A stretch of DNA of 64,000 bases from Beijerinckiaceae bacterium (GTDB lineage Bacteria; Pseudomonadota; Alphaproteobacteria; Rhizobiales; Beijerinckiaceae). Positions 28,014 through 38,133 of the stretch are shown one piece after another (the stretch's first letter is position 1; every line of letters begins with the position of its first letter). The DNA is taken from positions 43,570-107,569 of the forward strand of contig JAIELD010000031.1 of the NCBI GenBank assembly GCA_019753285.1, in the 5' to 3' direction. Below the pieces are notes generated by a model. That model was not told the DNA's origin. It ran no database searches and worked only from the letters and a program-made list of their open reading frames with translations. The translations under genes and the position numbers were made by a program.

Positions 28014-30974
28014 TCATTCTGCGGCTGTTCGCATCTCAAACGGACGCCGCTGCAGCACTTCTTTCAAGAAATATCCTGTATGGCTCGCCTTCACCTTGAC
28101 GAGGTCTTCCGGCGTCCCCGCGGCGACGAGGGTCCCGCCACCGTCGCCCCCTTCGGGCCCCATATCGAGGATCCAGTCGGCGGTCTTGATCACCTCGAGA
28201 TTATGCTCGATCACCAGCACGGTATTGCCCTGATCGACCAGTTCGTGGAGCACCTCGAGCAGTTTGGCGACATCGTGGAAATGCAGGCCGGTCGTCGGCT
28301 CGTCGAGAATGTAGAGCGTCCGCCCCGTGGCGCGTCGTGACAATTCCTTGGAGAGCTTGACGCGTTGTGCCTCGCCGCCTGACAGCGTCGTTGCCTGCTG
28401 CCCGACCTTGACATAGGACAGCCCGACGCGGGCCAGCGTCTCCATTTTCTCGCGGATCGACGGCACGGCTTTGAACAGCACCGCCGCCTCCTCGACCGTC
28501 ATGTCGAGCACATCGGCGATCGACTTGTCGCGGTAGCGCACCTCGAGCGTTTCGCGGTCGTAGCGCTTTCCCTTGCATACATCGCAGGTCACGTAGACGT
28601 CCGGCAGGAAGTGCATCTCGATCTTGATGACACCGTCGCCCTGGCAAGCCTCGCAGCGGCCGCCCTTCACGTTGAAGGAAAACCGTCCGGGCTGGTAGCC
28701 GCGCGCCTTGGCCTCCGGCAATTGCGCGAACCATTCGCGGATGGGCGTGAAGGCGCCTGTGTAGGTCGCCGGATTTGAGCGCGGCGTGCGCCCGATCGGC
28801 GACTGGTCGATGTCGATGACCTTGTCGAGATGTTCGAGGCCTTCGATCCTGTCAAACGGGGCAGGGTGCTCCGCCGCGCCGTTGAGCTTGCGCACGACGG
28901 CCTTGTAAAGCGTATCGATCACCAGGGTGGATTTTCCGCCGCCCGAAACGCCCGTGACACAGGTGAACGTGCCAAGCGGGATGTCCACCGTGACATTTTT
29001 GAGATTGTTTCCGCGCGCCCCGACGATGCGCAGCGTTCGCGCCTTCGCGCCCTTGCGGCGCTTGCGCGGAACCGCGACGGAGAGTTCGCCGGTGAGATAT
29101 TTGCCCGTCAGCGAGGCCGGATCGTTCATCACCTCCTGCGGCGAACCCCTGGCAACAATCTGGCCACCATGAATGCCGGCGCCCGGTCCGACATCGACGA
29201 CGTAATCGGCGAGCAGGATGGCATCTTCATCATGCTCGACGACGATCACCGTGTTTCCAAGATCGCGCAGCCGCTTCAGCGTCGTCAAAAGGCGTGCATT
29301 GTCCTTTTGATGCAGGCCGATCGATGGTTCGTCGAGCACGTAGAGAACGCCGGTCAAACCCGAACCGATCTGGCTCGCGAGCCGGATGCGCTGGCTTTCG
29401 CCGCCCGAAAGCGTGCCTGAATTGCGCGACAGAGTGAGATAGACAAGCCCGACATCGATGAGAAAACGCAGCCGATCGCAGATTTCCTTGAGGATGCGCA
29501 CTGCGATTTCGTTCTGCTTGGCGCTGAGAGCGGCCGGCAGCGCGGTGAACCAGTCGAAAGCCGCCTGGACCGAAAGCTCCGAGACAAGACCGATATGGCG
29601 ACCTGCGATTTTCACCGCCAGCGCTTCGGGCTTCAGGCGATAGCCGCTGCAGGCGTGGCACGGCGTCTGGCTCATATAATTGCTGATATCGTCGCGCGCC
29701 CAATCGCTTTCTGTCTCCTTGAAGCGGCGCTCGAGGTTGCGCACGACGCCTTCGAAGGGCTTCTTCACGTCATAGGCGCGCAGCCCGTCATCGTAGGAAA
29801 AGCGGATGTCCTCCTCGCCAGACCCGTAGAGAATGACGTCCTTGACCTTCTGGGGCAGCTTCTCCCAGTCGACCGTCAGCGAAAACCCGTAGTGCCGCGC
29901 GAGCGCATCCAGCGTCTGGACATAATACGGGCTGCTCGTCTTCGACCACGGCAGCAGCGCGCCCTTTCTCAGGCTGAGACTCGTATCCGGCACGACCATC
30001 TCGGCATCGACCTTCATTTCGTGCCCGATGCCGCCGCAAATCGGGCAGGCGCCAAACGGATTGTTGAAGGAGAAGAGACGCGGCTCGATCTCGGGAATCG
30101 TGAAGCCGGATACGGGGCAGGCGAATTTGGATGAAAACGTGATACGCTTCGCCTCGCCGGCCTCGTCCTTTTCATCCGCGTATTCGGCGATGGCGATGCC
30201 GTCCGCGAGATCAATTGCGGTTTCAAAACTGTCGGCAAGACGAGCGGCGATGTCAGGCCGTACGACGATCCGATCGACGACGACGTCGATGTCATGCTTG
30301 AGTTTCTTGTCGAGCGCCGGTGCCTCGGCGATCTCGTGGAAAACCCCGTCGATCTTCACGCGCTGGAAGCCACGCTTTTGGAATTCCGCCAGCTCCTTGC
30401 GATATTCGCCCTTGCGGCCGCGAACGACCGGGGCAAGCAGAAAGAGCCGCGTCTTCTCCGGCAGCGCCAGCACACGATCTACCATCTGGCTGACCGTCTG
30501 GCTTTCGATCGGCAGTCCAGTCGCCGGGGAATAGGGAATGCCGACGCGCGCCCAGAGCAGGCGCATGTAGTCATGGATCTCGGTAACCGTGCCGACGGTT
30601 GAGCGCGGGTTCTTCGACGTTGTCTTCTGCTCGATCGAGATGGCTGGCGACAGGCCGTCGATCTGATCGACGTCCGGCTTCTGCATCATTTCGAGGAACT
30701 GCCGCGCATATGCCGAGAGGCTTTCGACATAGCGGCGCTGGCCCTCGGCGTAGATCGTGTCAAACGCGAGAGACGACTTGCCCGAGCCCGAAAGCCCCGT
30801 GAATACGACGAGCTTGTCACGCGGTATCGTCAGATCGACATTCTTGAGGTTGTGCTCGCGCGCGCCCCTCACCGAGATGACTCGCTGATCCGTAAATTTA
30901 GCCTCGGCCGACCGATCGAACATGTCCTCGAGGGCGGCATCGTGCGAGGCCGGTCCCGTCATTTTCTTCGCCAT
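28014..30974 (-). CDS. uvrA: Excinuclease ABC subunit A
   Basis: Damage-recognition ATPase of nucleotide excision repair; 986 residues. Two ABC modules: Walker [21 protein letters not shown] with signature [20 protein letters not shown], and Walker [20 protein letters not shown] with signature [16 protein letters not shown]. The DNA-contacting zinc finger [19 protein letters not shown] plus CDVCKGKRY is intact. The first zinc module is altered: where CxxC is expected it reads CPVSG, followed by CPICGG; I believe this is usual for the order. The start at 30974 has GAGG upstream. A membrane oxygenase gene lies between uvrA and ssb, which are adjacent and divergent in many relatives. Confidence 0.97.
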   Translation of the reverse strand: MAKKMTGPASHDAALEDMFDRSAEAKFTDQRVISVRGAREHNLKNVDLTIPRDKLVVFTGLSGSGKSSLAFDTIYAEGQRRYVESLSAYARQFLEMMQKPDVDQIDGLSPAISIEQKTTSKNPRSTVGTVTEIHDYMRLLWARVGIPYSPATGLPIESQTVSQMVDRVLALPEKTRLFLLAPVVRGRKGEYRKELAEFQKRGFQRVKIDGVFHEIAEAPALDKKLKHDIDVVVDRIVVRPDIAARLADSFETAIDLADGIAIAEYADEKDEAGEAKRITFSSKFACPVSGFTIPEIEPRLFSFNNPFGACPICGGIGHEMKVDAEMVVPDTSLSLRKGALLPWSKTSSPYYVQTLDALARHYGFSLTVDWEKLPQKVKDVILYGSGEEDIRFSYDDGLRAYDVKKPFEGVVRNLERRFKETESDWARDDISNYMSQTPCHACSGYRLKPEALAVKIAGRHIGLVSELSVQAAFDWFTALPAALSAKQNEIAVRILKEICDRLRFLIDVGLVYLTLSRNSGTLSGGESQRIRLASQIGSGLTGVLYVLDEPSIGLHQKDNARLLTTLKRLRDLGNTVIVVEHDEDAILLADYVVDVGPGAGIHGGQIVARGSPQEVMNDPASLTGKYLTGELSVAVPRKRRKGAKARTLRIVGARGNNLKNVTVDIPLGTFTCVTGVSGGGKSTLVIDTLYKAVVRKLNGAAEHPAPFDRIEGLEHLDKVIDIDQSPIGRTPRSNPATYTGAFTPIREWFAQLPEAKARGYQPGRFSFNVKGGRCEACQGDGVIKIEMHFLPDVYVTCDVCKGKRYDRETLEVRYRDKSIADVLDMTVEEAAVLFKAVPSIREKMETLARVGLSYVKVGQQATTLSGGEAQRVKLSKELSRRATGRTLYILDEPTTGLHFHDVAKLLEVLHELVDQGNTVLVIEHNLEVIKTADWILDMGPEGGDGGGTLVAAGTPEDLVKVKASHTGYFLKEVLQRRPFEMRTAAE

Positions 30975-31070
30975 TCCATCCTCGATCTCCGGACAGTCCG
31001 GGACACATGTTGATTACGGCCGATCGCGCGCCGGAGATCAGTCCGGGAAGCCATCTTCGAGATGGACCGA

Positions 31071-32216
31071 CTAGGCCGTCCGGTGCAGGATCGCGAGCGT
31101 CCCGGCGCGTGTCAAAATGTCCCGCTCCGCATCGCTGGCGCAGTCCCTGTCCCAAGCCTCCAGCAGCGGCTTCATGCGCAGCTTGAAGAGCGGCGGCACC
31201 AGCGCGAACAGGATCATCGTGAGGTAGCCATGCGGGAGAACCGGTCCCTCGGCTTCCTGCTCCAAGCTCCAGAACGGTTTTGCCGCATAGCGATGATGAT
31301 GGGAATGCCGCGGCAAATTGTAAAGGATGGCGCTCGAAAGCGTGCGGTAACAATTCCATGAGTGGCGCGCCTCGACACGTGAGCCCGGCACGCGCACCAG
31401 CCCGTAATGCTCGACGTAATTGACGGCTTCGAGATAGAATTTGCCCTGCAGGGCGCAGACGATGAAAACGAGCGCCGCCGGCGCGCCACCGATCAGCGCA
31501 GCGATACCGACGAGAAAAGCCGAGATGAATTGCCCGGTGATCGCCCTGTTGTGAAGGCTTGTCGCGCCGATGCCGAGACGGTCGAGCCGCTCCGCCTCGA
31601 TCCTGAAGGCGGAGACATTGCCCATGACGAAGGACCGGACCGCGAAGCCGAACACGGTCTCTCCTCGCCGCGCGGTGGCTGGATCACGCTCCGTCGCGAC
31701 ATAGCGATGATGGCCGTGGACGTGCTCGATGGAAAACGTCGTGTCGAACGAAAAGGCGAGCAGCCAGCGCCCGACCAGCAACGCCCGGCTGTCTGCGGTG
31801 CGATGGATGAGTTCATGCGCGACATTGGTGCCCGCCGCGCCGATATAGATGCCGATGGAGAAAAAGCCGCCCGCAAGCTGCATGGCCGAAATCGACGTTC
31901 GCGCCGCGTCGAAATCGATGCCGAACCATCGCAGAAAGGCAAGGAAGTGAGTTGGATCGCCTTTCGCCCAGTAATGCACGAATATAAAGCAATTGAGCGC
32001 GAGCAGGGGCAGCGTGAGATAGAGAAGCGCCGTCAGCAGCTTTTCGGGCGGGGCACTCCCGTCGGGCCGGTCGTCACCGAACACCTCGTCAGCTGGCGAG
32101 GCGAACACGACGACAGCGATGAACGCGATCCACAGCCACCAGCCGCCGGCGAGCAGCGCCGCCGCGTTGGCGACGAGAAACGCATTCATGCTTGCAAATC
32201 GCAGATAACGCATCAT
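31071..32216 (-). CDS. AlkB-type membrane diiron monooxygenase (alkane hydroxylase-like)
   Basis: A 381-residue polytopic membrane protein of the AlkB alkane hydroxylase and fatty-acid desaturase superfamily. The three histidine boxes that bind the diiron centre are complete: HELIHR, EHVHGHHRYVAT and LPRHSHHHRYA. The AlkB hallmark NYVEHYGL is present too. This is the hydrocarbon oxygenase family, unrelated to the DNA-repair dioxygenase of the same name. No rubredoxin gene is nearby. It reads in the same direction as uvrA (96 bases upstream of it) and is divergent from ssb, so it occupies the space between uvrA and the LexA box. Substrate unknown; a medium-chain alkane or terpene-like lipid is possible. 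Confidence 0.9.
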   Translation of the reverse strand: MMRYLRFASMNAFLVANAAALLAGGWWLWIAFIAVVVFASPADEVFGDDRPDGSAPPEKLLTALLYLTLPLLALNCFIFVHYWAKGDPTHFLAFLRWFGIDFDAARTSISAMQLAGGFFSIGIYIGAAGTNVAHELIHRTADSRALLVGRWLLAFSFDTTFSIEHVHGHHRYVATERDPATARRGETVFGFAVRSFVMGNVSAFRIEAERLDRLGIGATSLHNRAITGQFISAFLVGIAALIGGAPAALVFIVCALQGKFYLEAVNYVEHYGLVRVPGSRVEARHSWNCYRTLSSAILYNLPRHSHHHRYAAKPFWSLEQEAEGPVLPHGYLTMILFALVPPLFKLRMKPLLEAWDRDCASDAERDILTRAGTLAILHRTA

Positions 32217-32308
32217 CTCAGAAGCTCTGTTGCCGAGGTGCTCAAGTCAGACCGCCCAAGTTCGCGACCATTATTGCCTGTAGAAAACGTGGGTCTCAAG
32301 TCGAATCG

Positions 32309-32351
32309 CTTTGATTTCGCGCTGTCGGTCGTATAAGAACAAAAAAAGAAC
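32309..32351. promoter_or_regulatory. LexA (SOS) box overlapping a promoter -10 of ssb
   Basis: GAAC (32337-32340), seven A residues (32341-32347) and GAAC (32348-32351) form a perfect GAAC-N7-GAAC LexA operator of the alphaproteobacterial type. Just before it lies a promoter-like pair CTTTGA (32309-32314) and TATAAG (32332-32337) with a 17-base spacer; the -10 hexamer shares its last base with the box. It is 104 bases before ssb and 121 bases before the divergent AlkB-type oxygenase gene. LexA binding here should repress ssb and possibly the oxygenase-uvrA unit. Confidence 0.75.
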
Positions 32352-32454
32352 AAAATGCAACTGCCGCCATGCGGTTGTGCATAAGGATCAATCCCGTTCG
32401 CGCAGCGAGGCAAAGCCGCGTAATGGGTGCGTTCGTTAAGTGAAGGAGAAAGCG

Positions 32455-32937
32455 ATGGCAGGCAGCGTCAACAAGGTCATTCTCGTCGGAAATCTCGGCA
32501 AGGACCCCGAAGTTCGCCGCATGGGATCGGGAGAGCCGGTCGTCAACTTGAGCGTCGCGACCTCCGAAACCTGGCGGGACAAGGCGTCCGGCGAGAAGAA
32601 GGAGCGCACCGAGTGGCATCGTGTCGTGATCTTCAACGAGCAACTCGCCAAAGTCGCCGAAAGCTATCTGCGTAAAGGCTCAAAGGTCTATCTCGAAGGC
32701 CAGTTGCAGACGCGCAAATACGAGCAGAACGGCGTCGAGAAATACTCGACAGAAATCGTTTTGCAGCGTTATCGCGGCGAGTTGACGATCCTCGACAGCC
32801 GTAACGGCGGCGAGGGCGGCGCGATCGACGACATGTCTGGCGGCGGCTACAGCAAGCCGGTTTCTTCCGAACGCAGGCCGCAGCCTGCCGCCAGCAGCAA
32901 ATATGCCGATAATCTTGACGATGACATTCCGTTCTAG
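32455..32937 (+). CDS. ssb: Single-stranded DNA-binding protein
   Basis: Homotetrameric SSB, 160 residues. The OB fold spans about residues 1-113, from [19 protein letters not shown] through [19 protein letters not shown] to [17 protein letters not shown] Gly/Ser-rich linker follows, and the acidic tip NLDDDIPF at the end is the partner-binding tail. The ATG at 32455 follows GAAGGAG at 5 bases, stronger than an in-frame ATG-less extension upstream. Control by the LexA box 104 bases upstream is likely. Confidence 0.97.
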   Translation: MAGSVNKVILVGNLGKDPEVRRMGSGEPVVNLSVATSETWRDKASGEKKERTEWHRVVIFNEQLAKVAESYLRKGSKVYLEGQLQTRKYEQNGVEKYSTEIVLQRYRGELTILDSRNGGEGGAIDDMSGGGYSKPVSSERRPQPAASSKYADNLDDDIPF

Positions 32938-33129
32938 CGTAACGAGGGTGCTCGGTGAGCCGAAAGCCGCGGCCGAAATCATGAGCGCGCCATCCCTCGA
33001 CACTTGCTTCGACGCGTCCCGGCTCGTCATGTCTCGCGCGGGCCGTCTTCGGTCTCCCGTGGTTGCGGCTGCGGGAATCGGCTACGAAGAAGCAGCCTTG
33101 CCGCAGGCTTTACGATCAGGATTTGAAAT

Positions 33130-35886
33130 TTGAGCACGGACGACACATCACAGCCTCCGCAGTCCGGCGACGGCGACATCAGGCCCGTTTCGATCACGGA
33201 CGAAATGAGGCGCTCCTATCTCGATTACGCGATGAGCGTGATCGTGAGCAGGGCGCTGCCGGACGTGCGCGACGGTTTGAAGCCCGTGCATCGGCGCATT
33301 CTCTACACGATGTACGAGAACGGCTTCACGCCGGACAAGCCGTATAAAAAGTCGGCCCGCGTGGTCGGTGACGTGATGGGAAAATACCATCCGCACGGCA
33401 ACCTCGCCGTTTACGACGCGCTGGTGCGCATGGCGCAGGATTTTTCTCTGCGCGTACCTTTGATCGACGGGCAGGGCAATTTCGGGTCGGTAGACGGGGA
33501 TTCGGCCGCCGCGGACCGCTACACGGAAGTCAGGCTCCAGAAAGTCTCGATGACGCTCCTCGACGATCTCGACGAGGACACCGTCGATTTCCAGATGAAC
33601 TATTCGGGCGAGTTCCGCGAGCCGACTGTTGTACCGGCGCGCTTCCCGAATCTGCTCGTCAACGGGGCGGGCGGCATCGCGGTTGGCATGGCGACCAACA
33701 TCCCGCCGCATAATCTCGGCGAGGTCATCAATGCTGCGCTGGCCCTGATCGAGGATCCTGGCCTCTCGACCGACGCGTTGGTCGAGATCGTGCCCGGCCC
33801 CGACTTTCCAACCGGGGCGACGATCGTCGGCCGGGCCGGCATCCGCTCTGCTTATGAGACCGGGCGCGGCTCGGTGATCATGCGCGCCCGCGCCACGATC
33901 GAGGAGATCCGCAAGGATCGCGAGGCGATCATCGTCACCGAGATACCCTACCAGGTGAACAAATCGACGCTGATCGAGCGCATCGCCGATCTCGTGCGAG
34001 AGAAGCGGATCGAAGGCATCTCGGATCTTCGCGACGAAAGCTCCCGCGAGGGCATGCGCATCGTGATCGAGCTGAAGCGCGACGCGGTCGGCGACGTCGT
34101 GCTCAACCAGCTCTACCGTTACACGGCGCTGCAATCCTCCTTCGGCTGCAACATGGTCGCGCTCAACGGCGGCCGGCCCGAGGTGATGAACCTCAAGGAC
34201 ATGCTGCAGGCCTTCGTCGCCTTCCGCGAGACGGTCGTCAGCCGCCGCACCAAGTTCCGCCTCAACAAGGCGCGCGATCAGGCCCATGTCCTCGTGGGTC
34301 TCGCGATCGCCGTCGCCAATATCGATGAGGTGATCCACACGATCCGCACCTCGGCCGATGCGGCGACCGCCCGCATCGCGCTCATGGAGCGGGCATGGCC
34401 GGCGAAGGACGTATCGGCGCTGATCGCGCTCATCGACGATCCGCGTCACGGCGTCCTGCCGGACGGGACCTATCGACTGTCCGATGTGCAGGCCCGCGCC
34501 ATCCTCGATCTGCGCCTGCAGCGCCTCACGGCGCTCGGGCGCGAGGAGATCGAGGCGCAGCTCAACGACATCGCCGCCAAGATCCGGGATTTTCTCGACA
34601 TTCTCGGTTCCCGCATCCGCATCATGACCATCATAAAGGATGAACTCGTCGCGGTTCGCGATGCGTTTGCGACGCCACGCAAGACCGAGATCCTCGACTA
34701 TGTGAGCGACATGGAGGACGAGGACCTCATCGCGCGCGAGGACATGGTCATAACCGTCTCTCATGCAGGCTACGTGAAGCGTGTGCCGCTTTCGACCTAT
34801 CGCGCGCAGCGTCGCGGCGGCAAGGGCCGGTCGGGCATGCAGACGAAGGATGAGGATTTCGTCATCAGGTTGTTCGTGGCGTCCACCCACGCGCCGATCC
34901 TGTTCTTCTCCTCCGCCGGCCAGGTCTACAAGGAAAAGGTCTGGCGTCTGCCGATTGCCGCGCCGCAGGCGCGCGGCAAGGCGCTCGTCAACATGCTGCC
35001 GCTCGAAAAGGGCGAGCGCATCACAACTGTCATGCCGCTGCCGGAGGACGAGGCGAGCTGGGAGACGCTCGATGTCATGTTCGCGACGTCCGGCGGCACC
35101 GTGCGGCGCAACAAGCTGTCTGATTTCGGCAACGTCAACCGCGCGGGCAAGATCGCCATGAAGCTGGAAGGCGACGAGGCGATCGTCGATGTCCAGATCT
35201 GCTCGGAAAAGGACGACGTGCTGCTGACGACTGCCAAGGGCCAATGCATCCGCTTCGAGGTCGGCGATGTGCGCGTCTTCAAGGGCAGGGACTCCGTCGG
35301 CGTGCGCGGCATCAATCTGTCGTCCGGCGACAAGGTCATTTCGCTGTCCATCCTTCGACACTTCGAATCGTCGCCTGAAGAACGCGCCGCCTATCTCAAG
35401 AAGCGCCGCGCCATCGCCGGGGAGACCGCGCCGGATGAGGCGCACGACGCCGAGACCGAGGATACGCTCGATGCGGCAGCGCCTGACGTCTACGCAAACC
35501 TGTCGTCGGAGGAGATCGAGCGGCGCTACGCCGAGATGTCTGCGGCTGAGCAGTTCATTCTCACCATCTCGGAGAACGGCTACGGCAAGCGTTCGTCGTC
35601 CTATGAATATCGCGTCACGGGCCGAGGCGGCAAAGGGATCGTCGCGATGACGGTGAACAGCCGAAACGGCGCGCTGGTTGCGTCGTTCCCGGTCGAGAAC
35701 ACCGACCAGATCATGCTCGTCTCCGATGGCGGACAGCTCATCCGCTGCCCGGTCGAGGGCATACGCATCGCCGGACGCTCGACGCAGGGCGTCATCGTCT
35801 TCGATACGCATGAAACGGAGCACGTCGTCTCCGTCGAGCGCATCAGTGATGAGGGCGAGGATGACGGGTCCGAGGGCGACGCGTGA
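33130..35886 (+). CDS. gyrA: DNA gyrase subunit A with divergent quinolone-binding region
   Basis: Catalytic subunit of DNA gyrase; 918 residues. The N-terminal winged helix and tower domain start with [20 protein letters not shown], and the catalytic Tyr is Y131 in ADRYTE next to R130. The C-terminal beta-pinwheel carries the GyrA box RRGGKGRSG (matching QRRGGKG). The quinolone-resistance region reads [15 protein letters not shown] (N91, L92, D96), where most bacteria have HPHGD-S/A-xVYD, and [12 protein letters not shown] where most have GDPPAAMRYTE. L92 is at the position of the E. coli S83L resistance change. The start is a TTG at 33130, following a weak ribosome site; 192 bases separate it from ssb. 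Confidence 0.95.
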   Translation: MSTDDTSQPPQSGDGDIRPVSITDEMRRSYLDYAMSVIVSRALPDVRDGLKPVHRRILYTMYENGFTPDKPYKKSARVVGDVMGKYHPHGNLAVYDALVRMAQDFSLRVPLIDGQGNFGSVDGDSAAADRYTEVRLQKVSMTLLDDLDEDTVDFQMNYSGEFREPTVVPARFPNLLVNGAGGIAVGMATNIPPHNLGEVINAALALIEDPGLSTDALVEIVPGPDFPTGATIVGRAGIRSAYETGRGSVIMRARATIEEIRKDREAIIVTEIPYQVNKSTLIERIADLVREKRIEGISDLRDESSREGMRIVIELKRDAVGDVVLNQLYRYTALQSSFGCNMVALNGGRPEVMNLKDMLQAFVAFRETVVSRRTKFRLNKARDQAHVLVGLAIAVANIDEVIHTIRTSADAATARIALMERAWPAKDVSALIALIDDPRHGVLPDGTYRLSDVQARAILDLRLQRLTALGREEIEAQLNDIAAKIRDFLDILGSRIRIMTIIKDELVAVRDAFATPRKTEILDYVSDMEDEDLIAREDMVITVSHAGYVKRVPLSTYRAQRRGGKGRSGMQTKDEDFVIRLFVASTHAPILFFSSAGQVYKEKVWRLPIAAPQARGKALVNMLPLEKGERITTVMPLPEDEASWETLDVMFATSGGTVRRNKLSDFGNVNRAGKIAMKLEGDEAIVDVQICSEKDDVLLTTAKGQCIRFEVGDVRVFKGRDSVGVRGINLSSGDKVISLSILRHFESSPEERAAYLKKRRAIAGETAPDEAHDAETEDTLDAAAPDVYANLSSEEIERRYAEMSAAEQFILTISENGYGKRSSSYEYRVTGRGGKGIVAMTVNSRNGALVASFPVENTDQIMLVSDGGQLIRCPVEGIRIAGRSTQGVIVFDTHETEHVVSVERISDEGEDDGSEGDA

Positions 35887-36572
35887 CGGGCCACCCAATA
35901 GAACTCGTGATCTTTGATTGTGACGGCGTGCTCATCGATTCGGAAGCCATCGCCAATCAGGTCTGCGTCGAGTTTGTCGCCACGCTCGGCCATGAGACGA
36001 CGATGCAGGATTTCGCTGCGAAGTATTGTGGATCGCCGATCAACGATATCTGGCGGCGCGTCGGCATCGATATCGGCGTCCCGATCACCGAGGATTTCCG
36101 CAAGGCTGTCGACGCGGAGGTTCATCGGCGATTCGAGACCGGCCTCACGGCGGTCGAAGGGGTGGTCGAATTGCTGGATGCGCTGGCCTATCGCCGCTGC
36201 GTAGCATCGTCGACGGGCATCAAGAAGCTGCGCGTCAACCTTGAGCGGGTCGGCTTGCTCGGCAAGTTCGAGCCCGGCGTGTTCTCGGCCAGTCAGGTCG
36301 CGCGCGGAAAACCGGCGCCGGATGTCTTCCTTTATGCGGCGAGCCAGATGGGGGCGGATCCGGCTCACTGCCTCGTCATCGAGGATTCGGTCGCGGGCGT
36401 CACGGCGGCGCGGCGCGCCGGCATGACCACGATCGGCTTTGCCGGCGGCGGACATGTCACCGATGCGCATCCGAGGCGCCTGCTCGATGTCGGCGCGCTG
36501 ACGGTCGCCCATTCCATGGCCGAGCTTGCCGTCGTCCTGGACGGGCTTGCCGATCAGGCGCATGCAGCTTAG
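35883..36572 (+). CDS. HAD-superfamily phosphatase (phosphoglycolate/phosphoglucomutase-like)
   Basis: A 229-residue HAD hydrolase of subfamily IA. Motif I is [13 protein letters not shown] (nucleophile and acid/base Asp), motif II the Ser-Thr in CVASSTG, motif III the Lys in [11 protein letters not shown], and motif [20 protein letters not shown]. The cap segment resembles YieH/beta-phosphoglucomutase-like proteins, but the substrate cannot be assigned. The GTG start at 35883 overlaps the gyrA stop by 4 bases (GTGA), so translation is coupled to gyrA. Confidence 0.88.
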   Translation: MTGHPIELVIFDCDGVLIDSEAIANQVCVEFVATLGHETTMQDFAAKYCGSPINDIWRRVGIDIGVPITEDFRKAVDAEVHRRFETGLTAVEGVVELLDALAYRRCVASSTGIKKLRVNLERVGLLGKFEPGVFSASQVARGKPAPDVFLYAASQMGADPAHCLVIEDSVAGVTAARRAGMTTIGFAGGGHVTDAHPRRLLDVGALTVAHSMAELAVVLDGLADQAHAA

Positions 36573-36643
36573 CGGTTGAAATCGCGCCGCCGATTGACCA
36601 TGCTGCGTATGGTTTCACTCTCTCCGCCCGCATAGGGATCAGT

Positions 36644-37144
36644 TTGCCCAAATTCCGTACCGCCTTCTATCCCGGCTCGTTCGATCCGGTCACGAACGGT
36701 CATCTCGACGTGCTGCGGCATGCAGCGCGGCTCGCGGACCGGTTGCTCGTTGCCATCGGGGTCCACCCCGGCAAGCAGCCTCTGTTTTCGGCTGATGAGC
36801 GGAAGGCGATGCTGGCGGAGGTCTGCGCGCCGGTCACGGCCGAGACGGGCTGCGATATCGCTGTCGTGACATTCGACGATCTGGTGATCAACGCAGCACG
36901 GCGGCATGAGGCGAGCCTTCTCATCAGGGGCCTGCGCGACGGCACCGATCTCGACTATGAAATGCAGATGTCCGGCATGAATGCCGTGATGGAGCCGGAG
37001 ATCCTGACCGTCTTTTTGCCGGCGTCTCCCCTCGTCCGCCCTATCACGGCCACGCTTGTCCGCCAGATAGCCGCCATGCGCGGCGATATATCGGCCTTCG
37101 TGCCGGCGGCGGTGGCGGCGCGCCTCAAGATGAAATTTGCCTGA
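36644..37144 (+). CDS. coaD: Phosphopantetheine adenylyltransferase
   Basis: Fourth step of coenzyme A synthesis: ATP plus 4'-phosphopantetheine gives dephospho-CoA. The 166 residues contain [20 protein letters not shown] with the nucleotidyltransferase (T/N)xGH motif and [20 protein letters not shown]. The ISS/T-type C-terminal motif appears as the segment [17 protein letters not shown]. The start is a TTG at 36644 behind TAGGGA; no ATG is available upstream of the conserved N-terminus. It lies 71 bases after the HAD gene. Confidence 0.95.
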   Translation: MPKFRTAFYPGSFDPVTNGHLDVLRHAARLADRLLVAIGVHPGKQPLFSADERKAMLAEVCAPVTAETGCDIAVVTFDDLVINAARRHEASLLIRGLRDGTDLDYEMQMSGMNAVMEPEILTVFLPASPLVRPITATLVRQIAAMRGDISAFVPAAVAARLKMKFA

Positions 37145-37162
37145 TTACCAATGGAGATGGAT

Positions 37163-37717
37163 ATGTTGCGACGTGGGTTTTTGATCGCCGGTGTTTTCGC
37201 CGGCCTGTGCATGGCGGGTTCGTTGCCGGCGAGCGCCGATGACAAGGACAATCAGGTCTATCTCGACACCAAGGATGGCCGGATCACCATCCAGCTCCGG
37301 CCTGATCTTGCGCCGAAGCACGTCGCGCAGATCAAGACGCTGACCAAGCAGGGGTTCTATAACGGCATCGTCTTCCATCGCGTCATCGCCGGCTTCATGG
37401 CGCAGACGGGTGACCCGACTGGCACCGGGGCAGGCGGCTCCAACCTGCCGAACATTCCTGCGGAGTTTTCGAAGGAGCCGTTCAAGCGCGGCATGGTCGG
37501 AATGGCGCGGTCCGCCAGCCCGGATTCCGCCAATTCACAGTTCTTCATCATGCTGAACGACTATCCGTCGCTCGATGGCAAATACACCGTGATCGGTCAG
37601 GTCGTGAAAGGCCTCGACATCGTCGACAAGATCAAGAAGGGCGATCAAAACGACAATGGCAAGGTCTCGGCCCCGGACAAGATCGTGAAAATGCAGCTCG
37701 CGACGGACGCCAAATAG
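37163..37717 (+). CDS. ppiA: Periplasmic peptidyl-prolyl cis-trans isomerase (cyclophilin)
   Basis: Cyclophilin-type PPIase exported to the periplasm; about 184 residues. The signal peptide is LRRGFLIAGVFAGLCMAGSLPASA with cleavage after ASA. The catalytic domain contains IVFHRVIAGFMAQTGDPTGT with the active Arg, GMARSASPDSANSQFFIML and GKYTVIGQVVKGLDIV. Of three close in-frame ATGs (37151, 37157, 37163) I prefer 37163, because GGAG sits 6 bases before it and 37151 has no ribosome site. A second cyclophilin, without a signal peptide, lies one gene downstream. Confidence 0.94.
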   Translation: MLRRGFLIAGVFAGLCMAGSLPASADDKDNQVYLDTKDGRITIQLRPDLAPKHVAQIKTLTKQGFYNGIVFHRVIAGFMAQTGDPTGTGAGGSNLPNIPAEFSKEPFKRGMVGMARSASPDSANSQFFIMLNDYPSLDGKYTVIGQVVKGLDIVDKIKKGDQNDNGKVSAPDKIVKMQLATDAK

Positions 37718-37736
37718 CGCCGGGAGGTCTCCTGCG

Positions 37737-38123
37737 ATGAGAGGCCCGCTGCTTGCGGCGATTGTCGTATGCACGGCCTTCTTGGTTTCCGCAGCCACCG
37801 CCGCTGAAATCGAGAGCCGCATCGTGACCGTGCAGGATGTCGGCCGCTATCTTGGCCGCTGCATGCATGAGCACGGGCTGCAGGCTGGCAGGGAGGGCAG
37901 GGACGTAACGGTGCGCATGAGCCTGCGCCGTGACGGCACCCTCATCGGCCAGCCGCGTATCACCTATCTGCGGCCGATTTCCGATCCTGAAGAGCAAAAA
38001 CGTTTTCTGCCGAGCTTGCTTTTGGCGCTGAAAGCGTGTTTGCCGGTGCCAATTGAGCCCGGGCTCGGCTCTGTGCTTGCCGGTGACCCGCTCGCCATTC
38101 GATTTCTGTACGACCCTGATTAG
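37737..38123 (+). CDS. Small secreted protein with a TonB-C-terminus-like profile
   Basis: A 128-residue protein with a signal peptide (LLAAIVVCTAFLVSAATAA, cleavage near ATA-A). The mature part has VTVRMSLRRDGTLIGQPRIT and then LPSLLLALKACLPVPI, with a final IRFLYDPD. The alternation of a basic beta strand, a Gly turn and a hydrophobic helix with Pro resembles the C-terminal domain of TonB, but the match is weak and there is no TonB anchor. It sits between the two cyclophilin genes, 19 bases after one and 10 before the other, so the three are probably co-transcribed. Function unknown. Confidence 0.8.
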   Translation: MRGPLLAAIVVCTAFLVSAATAAEIESRIVTVQDVGRYLGRCMHEHGLQAGREGRDVTVRMSLRRDGTLIGQPRITYLRPISDPEEQKRFLPSLLLALKACLPVPIEPGLGSVLAGDPLAIRFLYDPD

Positions 38124-38133
38124 AGGAAGAACC

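Noticed and set aside
29030..29080. First zinc-finger change in UvrA (CPVS for CxxC) as a sign of decay
   Set aside because: The rest of UvrA is intact, and I recall the same change in UvrA of many alphaproteobacteria. The altered segment itself is encoded near 30100.
31071..32216. Reading of the AlkB-type gene as the DNA-repair dioxygenase AlkB, because it lies beside uvrA
   Set aside because: It has membrane spans and the three histidine boxes of alkane hydroxylases, not the small soluble HxD...H dioxygenase fold.
33148..35898. 916-residue open frame antisense to gyrA
   Set aside because: Its length comes from GC-rich codon use opposite gyrA. The product has no recognisable domain and GyrA on the plus strand is certain.
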